Under the pieces are notes generated by a model, which was given only the letters and a program-made list of their open reading frames with translations, was not told the DNA's origin and ran no database searches. A stretch of DNA of 64,000 nucleotides from Phlyctochytrium arcticum (taxonomy: Eukaryota; Chytridiomycota; Chytridiomycetes; Chytridiales; Chytridiaceae), in contig JAHLKI010000013.1 in assembly GCA_025602905.1 (NCBI GenBank), forward strand, positions 791,196 to 855,195. Reading direction: 5' to 3'. Below, one piece after another: positions 58,408-64,000 of the stretch. Each line of letters begins with the position of its first letter. Positions within the stretch are counted from its first letter, which is position 1. Made by a program: the position numbers and the translations under genes.

Positions 58408-59550
58408 CTAGTTGGCGTAAGTGAGGACACGGTATGAGCGCTCGTTCTCTTCGTCACCGTCGAAGGCAACATAGGCACCACGCAAGTGCTTGCCACATTT
58501 GCCGGGGACGACGCTGCTCTTGAGGTGGGCTTGGGCAATGTAGATGGGACGGTTGTCCTCTTCACGACCACCCTCAACCAGGCGGAGACCATCGTCACGG
58601 AGTTCGCCGGAACAGTCGACCCATCGGACGGCATTCTCGTATCCGAGGAGAATCTCGTACTTGTTGACTACGCGCTCCTTGCCGTCGACGGCGATACGGC
58701 ACCCGTCAGACATGTTCTTGGAGATTTTGCCAACGTGGACGGCCTTGTCGTAGTATGCACGGGCAATGTAGAGAGGAGTACCGTCGCGATCTTGGCCGCC
58801 AGAGATGGCACCTTGTGGGATGTTGGCTCCATCGGTGAGAACCCATTGGACGGGGGGTAATGACTTGTTGGCCTTGATGGCCTCGAGGTACTCGCCCTGT
58901 CGACGACGGGCATCCGTCTCCCAGTTGGTGGCACCCCAGGCAATTTCCTCCTTTTCTTCCTTGGAGTCCTTGTACTTGTCAAAGGCAAAAGCGCCAATAC
59001 CGATGGCAGCGGCGGTTCCTAGGATACCACCACCAATCTTGAGGGCGTTCTGGTCGACGGCGAAACCGGCAATGTTGAATTCCTTCTTTTGTTGCTTGCG
59101 GGGATCTTCAGAGTTTTCGGGGACGACTTGAGGAGGGTTCTGGGTGATGGATCCGTAGCCGCCAGAGTTGTTCTGACCGCCGTAGCCTTGTTGCTGTTGG
59201 TTGTTGTTGTTGGGAGGTTGCTGCTGGTATGCGGGTTGTTGCTGTTGCTGCTGGTTGTTGTTTTGCTGTTGACCATAACCACCACATTGTTGCTGCTGCT
59301 TTTGCTGCTTGTGCTGGTCGCGGTACTTGTGCTCATCACATTCTGGGATCTTGCCCCACAAAGCAGGAGTACGGTCGGGAGTCCAGTCACCCTGAGAAGT
59401 ATGAGCCTATAATTTTGCACAAAAGTTAGCGACGCGTCTGTAGATCTGTGACAAACGTAAACAAACCTGGATGATGCGGTAAAAGTTGTCGCAGTATTCA
59501 ACAACGTCGCCGTTGGTGTAAGCACAGCCTGGTTCCCATCCTTTGGTCAT
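58408..59550 (-). CDS. CBM5/12, TM segment and DM9 repeats
   Basis: Exons 59550-59467 and 59406-58408 join to 360 residues. Residues 1-50 are a chitin-binding type 5/12 module: WEPGCAYTNGDVVEY, then AHTSQGDWTPD and TPALWGK, with the exposed aromatic residues. A long Gln/Asn/Tyr-rich linker follows. A Gly-rich hydrophobic stretch (LKIGGGILGTAAAIGIGAFAF, about 175-195) could be a TM helix. The C-terminal half holds two DM9 repeats, e.g. WVLTDGANIPQGAISGG with PLYIARAYYDKAVHVGKI, and PIYIAQAHLKSSVVPGK. DM9 proteins bind mannose in some animals. No signal peptide is seen, which is puzzling for a chitin-binding protein. A TATA box lies 97 bp upstream. Confidence 0.85.
59180..59310 (-). repeat. Gln/Asn codon repeat in the CBM/DM9 gene
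   Basis: Runs of CAG, CAA and AAC codons encode the Gln/Asn-rich linker between the chitin-binding module and the membrane segment. The region is low-complexity on both strands. Confidence 0.85.
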
Positions 59551-60922
59551 GATTGAAGTGTGTGGTTTGTTGGTTTATGTGGTTGTAGAAATGTGTTGCG
59601 TCGGTTTGATTTGCTAGACGGGAGGGAAGCAGCTGCTTGGCCGCTGCTTTTATACCCGTGGCCGTTTCCTGGCTGAGCGTCTTTCCGAGTGGAAGTCATC
59701 CAAGAAGATTCCTTGTTTGCGAAACCGTTTCCCGCGGAAATCACGTCACACTGACTCCTGCACTGCTACAACGATGATGTCCGACCAGGAAAAAAAAGGA
59801 GCGGGAATTACTGAGTACACTCAAGTTATGCGGCGGCGGTGCTTGCGGTAATGCGTCTGCTGCTGCTGCTGAGCGAGCGAGACTCGGATCTCGGTGCTCG
59901 GAAAAAAGTCCCTGAGAGGAAAAAGCCCAATGTCATGATCTGCCGCCGCCGTCCATTGGATGACCGCCGGCGCCACGCCCCAGCTCAGCGGTATAATGGC
60001 CGCATACGCAGAAACGTGCGTTGTGGTGTACAGTATCATAAATGGTGGCGGCGGTGGAACTTCAGTGGAACTTGGAAGTCGACGGCACAAAGATCGGCGC
60101 GATGATGACAGCCAAGAGATCCATGACCTTTTTGAACGCGCGTAATAACGCGTTGACGACGACTTGACGCGTTGGCCAAAAAGCTGCTGGATCTGCTATG
60201 ATGGTGGATCTGGCCCCCTTGATGATGATGTCGAGTATTATTCGTACTCGCGTACGTGAGAGGAACTCGTATCATGGAAAGTTGAATGTCCGGGCGGGTT
60301 TTTTTGTGGACTCTGTGCGGTCTGTGCGGCGGGAAACACACATGAGATCATTGTGTGAAGGCAGGGCTTGGAATCTTGGAGGGACATATGTCCTCCGGTC
60401 GACGCAAAAAAAGTCATCGCCACGACATGTCGCCCGACATTTGCTCCGAGATCTCGTCGGCATCGCCCCAAGATTGCTTCCAAGATCTCGCCGAGATGGT
60501 CTGATGCGGAGGCCAGCTGTCAAAACTTTTACGCGTAATTGACTTTTGGCTGATCATCATGTTTCTTGGGCGGGTTCTGTTACTCGAGTATAGCAAAAGG
60601 AAATGATTACCGTTTGCCGATACTTGCTGCTTCCTGTCTCTATCTGAAATGTTACCGGCAAATGGATATACATAGATCATCATGAATATTAAAGTCGAAG
60701 GTCCCAAAGACGACTTTCGCCAATCAACAGTCGCACTGCCCGCTCAGCACTGCTCACATTCAATCTACAAGATGTAATGTGGAAAAAAAAACACCATGTA
60801 TATACAAAAGTTCAATAGACATTCTTTCAGTTGCATTATCATGAGGTCTTCTGCAAAAGTGTCCACCAGAGTTGTAGTAAAGGGGCTGTTTGCTGCATCC
60901 TTCAAACTTCAATCTTCTTGAC
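59551..60922. other. Intergenic, 1.4 kb
   Basis: The CBM/DM9 promoter lies at the left end. The remainder has short frames only and a cluster of CpG-containing motifs near 59880-60180. No gene or RNA is recognised. Confidence 0.4.
59647..59654 (-). promoter_or_regulatory. TATA box of the CBM/DM9 gene
   Basis: TATAAAAG on the minus strand, about 97 bp upstream of the ATG at 59550, in a GC-rich surround. Confidence 0.55.
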
Positions 60923-61456
60923 TCAAGGTGAAGGCTTCGTTTCAAAGTTGTAATTGATTCGCACAGTATGGTCTTGATTTTGAGAAACAGTTCCAACAAC
61001 AAGTATCCGATGGTATGGCAATCTGCCGGCGGAAGTCAGATTTCTCTGTATATGCATGCGTAGGTCATTACTTGGTGTCATCCCATGACTTTTATATGCG
61101 GCAACAATACCTCCCAAACTTTCTATATCGTTCTGCCTGTTCTGAATTCGGTCCATGAGATGGTCCCATTCGAGAGCAAGGACCTGACCCCAGCAGTCCA
61201 AAAAAGTGCCCAGCGGCCAGCCTCACAGGAACTCCCGAAGAATCCGTTTACGCTCCCCAGCTGCCAAACTACCACTGTCAAAGATCGACTCGGGTACCGT
61301 CGTCGAATCCACTGAAGTCTCTGCTACCTCGCCAGTCAACGCGACGCCGGACACGGGACCGACAGGTTGTGCATCTCCCCAGCACACAACTGCCTTTTTC
61401 ACTGAAATGGATTGCACAGCCACCTGACCTACCGGATCTTTTCCCTGGACGTTTTT
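60923..61456 (-). pseudogene. Possible terminal exons or gene remnant
   Basis: On the minus strand an exon-like frame starts after a CCTTCAG acceptor at 61456 (KNVQGKDPVGQVAVQSISV) and stops at 61223 (ERKRILREFL). Directly after, in another frame, comes a helical-looking stretch (VLALEWDHLMDRIQNRQ) to about 60923. Both look coding in composition, but I found no splice joining them to each other or to the gene upstream. They may be the end of the neighbouring gene broken by a frameshift, or missed exons. No domain is recognised. Confidence 0.3.
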
Positions 61457-61816
61457 CTGAAGGCAAGTCCATTATTAGAAACCTCCCAGACAAGCAGCCA
61501 AATATGACTGGTATCCTTCTATATTGATTAAAGTTTATGTTGTAGCAGCCAGGGACCCAAAACAATACCAAAAGTGTAGAGTTTTGAGGCATTTTGGGAT
61601 AGCAAATAGGAGGCCCCCAGCCTATGAACGGTTGTAGAAAAAATGTGTCCCGGTGGAATTGGCTGAAAATGATGTATATTGTTCTCTTATATGTGTTATA
61701 GGATATTTGATGAGCTCAAGGCTGTGAGTGGGGTGGATATGGTGCTTGACAGTGATATCGTTCTGGGCTTATATCAGTGACATGAAAATGTGCTGAAGAG
61801 TACAATGAACACTAAC

Positions 61817-63785
61817 CATAATTCTTCAGTAATCTCCACATCTTCTTCTTCTTCTCTAACGAAATCTTTTTCGTCGAGCGGAATTGTCAGGTTGTGCATC
61901 CACCATATAAACTTTTGCTCCACGATATGTTGTTGGAGATGAGAACAAATGCCCCCATCCAGAACGGAACATTTGGCATGCGGGTGTGCCGAGCCGACCA
62001 TTGGGTTCTCGAACACTGACTCTTTTGTAAAAAAATCATTCTTCTTCTTATTTGCGGTCTTGCCGTTGTTGGTGATATCTTCTAATGGGACCCGCTTCTC
62101 TTCAATGGCAGAAAAGCTGCTGATATCGGTGTCAAGGTTGAGGGAAACCTTTTTATCACCCCACAATGCAAGTGGGAGAAGTCTTTCGCAAAAAGTGACA
62201 ATGATGGTAGGTGCTGGATTCATGAATGTGGCAATCTTGGTGTTAGCCCTCTTCCGCTTTTTTCCCACAGACGCGGACTCTGAATCACTTTGCTCAGGGG
62301 CGACCTTGTACCGGACCTGATATCCGCGGACCTTTTTCTTGGAAGCGGAATGGGAGAATATCATCTCGCCATGGATATATATATTGTCGGAGTTAACCAC
62401 CAGCTTTTGGAACATGCTGAGGAGAGCAGCGGACATGATTGTGAGATGGCGGTCGTAATACAAGTCTCGAGGAGTCAGCACTCGCCGGGACGAGTGGATA
62501 CTGAATCTGCCTTGTAGATGGGCGCCAGGTGTCCGCCGCTTCCTGTCTTCTCGCTTCTGCTTGGCAACTTGAGCCAAAAAGGACCTGGCGCTAAGGTTTC
62601 GGTTGGCGGAGAGAAAGAGGGTTTTAAGGGTTGCAGCCGATTCAGAGTCGTGGGGTCTGATGGAAGCTCGGAGCAATGAGTGAAACACTTCCAAGTCTTC
62701 CGAACTTGCCAACGGAAGCTTGCTTTGGAACGCCCTCAACAAGTCCGGATCGCCACGAGACTCGATGTCTTGGATTACCGAGAGTATGTGAACTACAATT
62801 GTGACGTAGTTCTTTTTCCGGTATCGAATGAATACGGGCAACAGGCGCTGCATGACTTCTTTGTAGAGAGAGACATTGCCAGCGGCCATGGCTGTTGCCG
62901 CATCCAAAACTAGCGGCAACTCTTCATCAAACAGCCGAACAAGCGACTGGGTGGCAACCTGTTGAAAGGGGGGTAATTCCTTTTGGCTGTTCTTCACTAG
63001 CGCTATGATTGCCACTCTGTTCTTCTTCCAGGCCAAGAAAGCCATCGTCAGCAGCATCATTCGCCGCACGGGCCGGAGCTTGACCAATTGAACGGCAAAC
63101 CCTGGAAAAGCTGCAGACCAGATGGGCATAAAAATAGCAAAGTTATGTTCGATTAATGCTGTGAAACAAAACAGGTCAGTTAATAACGTTCATGTCAGAG
63201 CAAAACACAAACTCACTCACCCTGCTGCGCATTGAGAGCGATATGCATTCCATCCGGCCAAGGAAAGAGCAGATCCTTCAGCCATTTGTGGTCTTGGGTC
63301 ATTGGTGTACGACTTTGGGCCCACAAGAATTTCATGACATTTCGCCAAACATAAAAGTCTCCAACTATCCAGACAACTCCGTCCTTGTAATGCTTTACAA
63401 ACTTGCTGACGTCAACCATTAGAACTTTGAGGTCTTCAGCAGATTTCATCCGGTTCGGAACTGCGCCAAAAATGTGGAATCGTTTGAGTTCGGCGGCGGT
63501 AGTCGACATGTCAAATCTATATAATGATCGAAACTTTGGATTGCTGACAAGTCGATCTCCGTACGAAGTGGACGCGATGGTAGCATTGTGACAGTGCGTA
63601 ATCGGGTCAACATTCACAAACCGAATCATCTCGCTCCACAATTCATCGACTGAAGCCGCTGCCTTCGGCACTACGGGAATTCCAATTCCAATCACAAAAA
63701 CATAAAACAATCCGTTCGGATTACCCGACCTTACTCCCATCTGGAGATCATCAAGAGGATCAAGATCATCAGTCACAAATTGTTT
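61817..63785 (-). CDS. Large unknown protein, possibly DUF6589-like
   Basis: Exons 63785-63221 and 63158-61817 join in frame (donor GTGAGT, acceptor TTTCACAG) to at least 635 residues. Both ends are incomplete: the N-terminus probably lies beyond the right edge, and the C-terminal exon after 61817 is not settled. Around the junction the protein reads VVWIVGDFYVWRN, LLFPWPDGMHIALNAQQA. This order, a GD motif, then a W/P-rich segment ending in a His and Asn-Gln, recalls the DUF6589 proteins that are expanded in many fungi and may derive from transposons. A basic stretch (VGKKRKRANTK) looks like a nuclear signal. The family call is tentative; the two-exon model is good. Confidence 0.5.
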
Positions 63786-63962
63786 CTAGGTTTTTATGGA
63801 CTTTGCAGAAATTCCCTAAATTGTAGCATCTTCAGCCCATCTATCAAGACCAAGATCATCAGGAGTATCAAGATCTGCAGGATCATCAGTTTTTCCCCCT
63901 CCTTCAAAACTCACAAATTTTTCTAGATTTTATGGACTTGGCCAAAATTGCCCAAATTTCAC
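63740..63962 (-). repeat. Two tandem copies at the right edge
   Basis: The stretches at about 63740-63826 and 63857-63962 are imperfect copies on the same strand. Both contain GATCATCA(A/G)GAG, GATCATCAGT, a CTAG acceptor-like site and TTTATGGACTT. The left copy forms the start of the exon with TDDLDPLDDL; the right copy encodes DDPADLDTPDDLG. This looks like a duplicated 5' exon. Confidence 0.7.
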
Positions 63963-64000
63963 TGAAGTTTGGATATAGTACCAAACTTCCCACATTTCCT

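Overview
This window is nuclear DNA of a fungus, most likely a flagellated early-diverging one (chytrid-like). Nearly every protein gene is broken by short GT-AG introns (40-285 nt, mostly 45-90). Several products are fungal: a Vnx1-type vacuolar exchanger, a phospholipase B, a secreted GH13 amylase and a hybrid histidine kinase. Others are typical of lineages that kept cilia or animal-like transport machinery: a protein resembling CSPP1, a BICD-like coiled coil, and an ethylene-receptor-like kinase of the kind reported from early-diverging fungi. There is no operon structure; genes lie on both strands. I built gene models by joining exons whose splice sites keep the reading frame; exon coordinates are given in the entries. 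The species assignment is inference.

Left third (1-21 kb): tRNA-Arg(ACG), a zinc-finger/Nudix protein, a CSPP1-like protein of eight exons, a 2010-residue NUP159/NUP214-type FG nucleoporin with internal repeats, a degenerating duplicated ORF, a protein with an NTF2-like domain, a coiled-coil/SH3 protein and a disordered Pro/Ser/His-rich protein.

Middle (21-46 kb): a secreted alpha-amylase with all four GH13 signature regions, a NUDT15-like Nudix hydrolase, a Vnx1-type exchanger of 1169 residues, a membrane-anchored phospholipase B, an F-box-like/ankyrin-like protein, a conserved-looking unknown, an ArfGAP, and the proteasome adaptor ECM29 rebuilt in 17 exons (1822 residues, the normal family length).

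Right third (47-64 kb): a hybrid histidine kinase whose membrane domain matches the plant ethylene-binding domain, including the copper-ligand Cys and His, followed by PAS, HisKA, HATPase and receiver domains. Close by are an unknown Gly-rich protein, a two-TM sensor with a HAMP-like stalk but no output domain, a coiled coil with a perfect dynein-adaptor CC1 box, and an O6-alkylguanine-DNA alkyltransferase of only 114 residues cut into eight exons (one of 10 nt). Last come a CBM5/12-TM-DM9 protein and a possibly transposon-derived protein running to the right edge.

The most interesting points are the ethylene-receptor-like kinase and its neighbouring orphan sensor, the micro-exon structure of the alkyltransferase, the CC1-box protein and the CBM/DM9 fusion. 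Function calls rest on motif recognition by eye; no database search was run.
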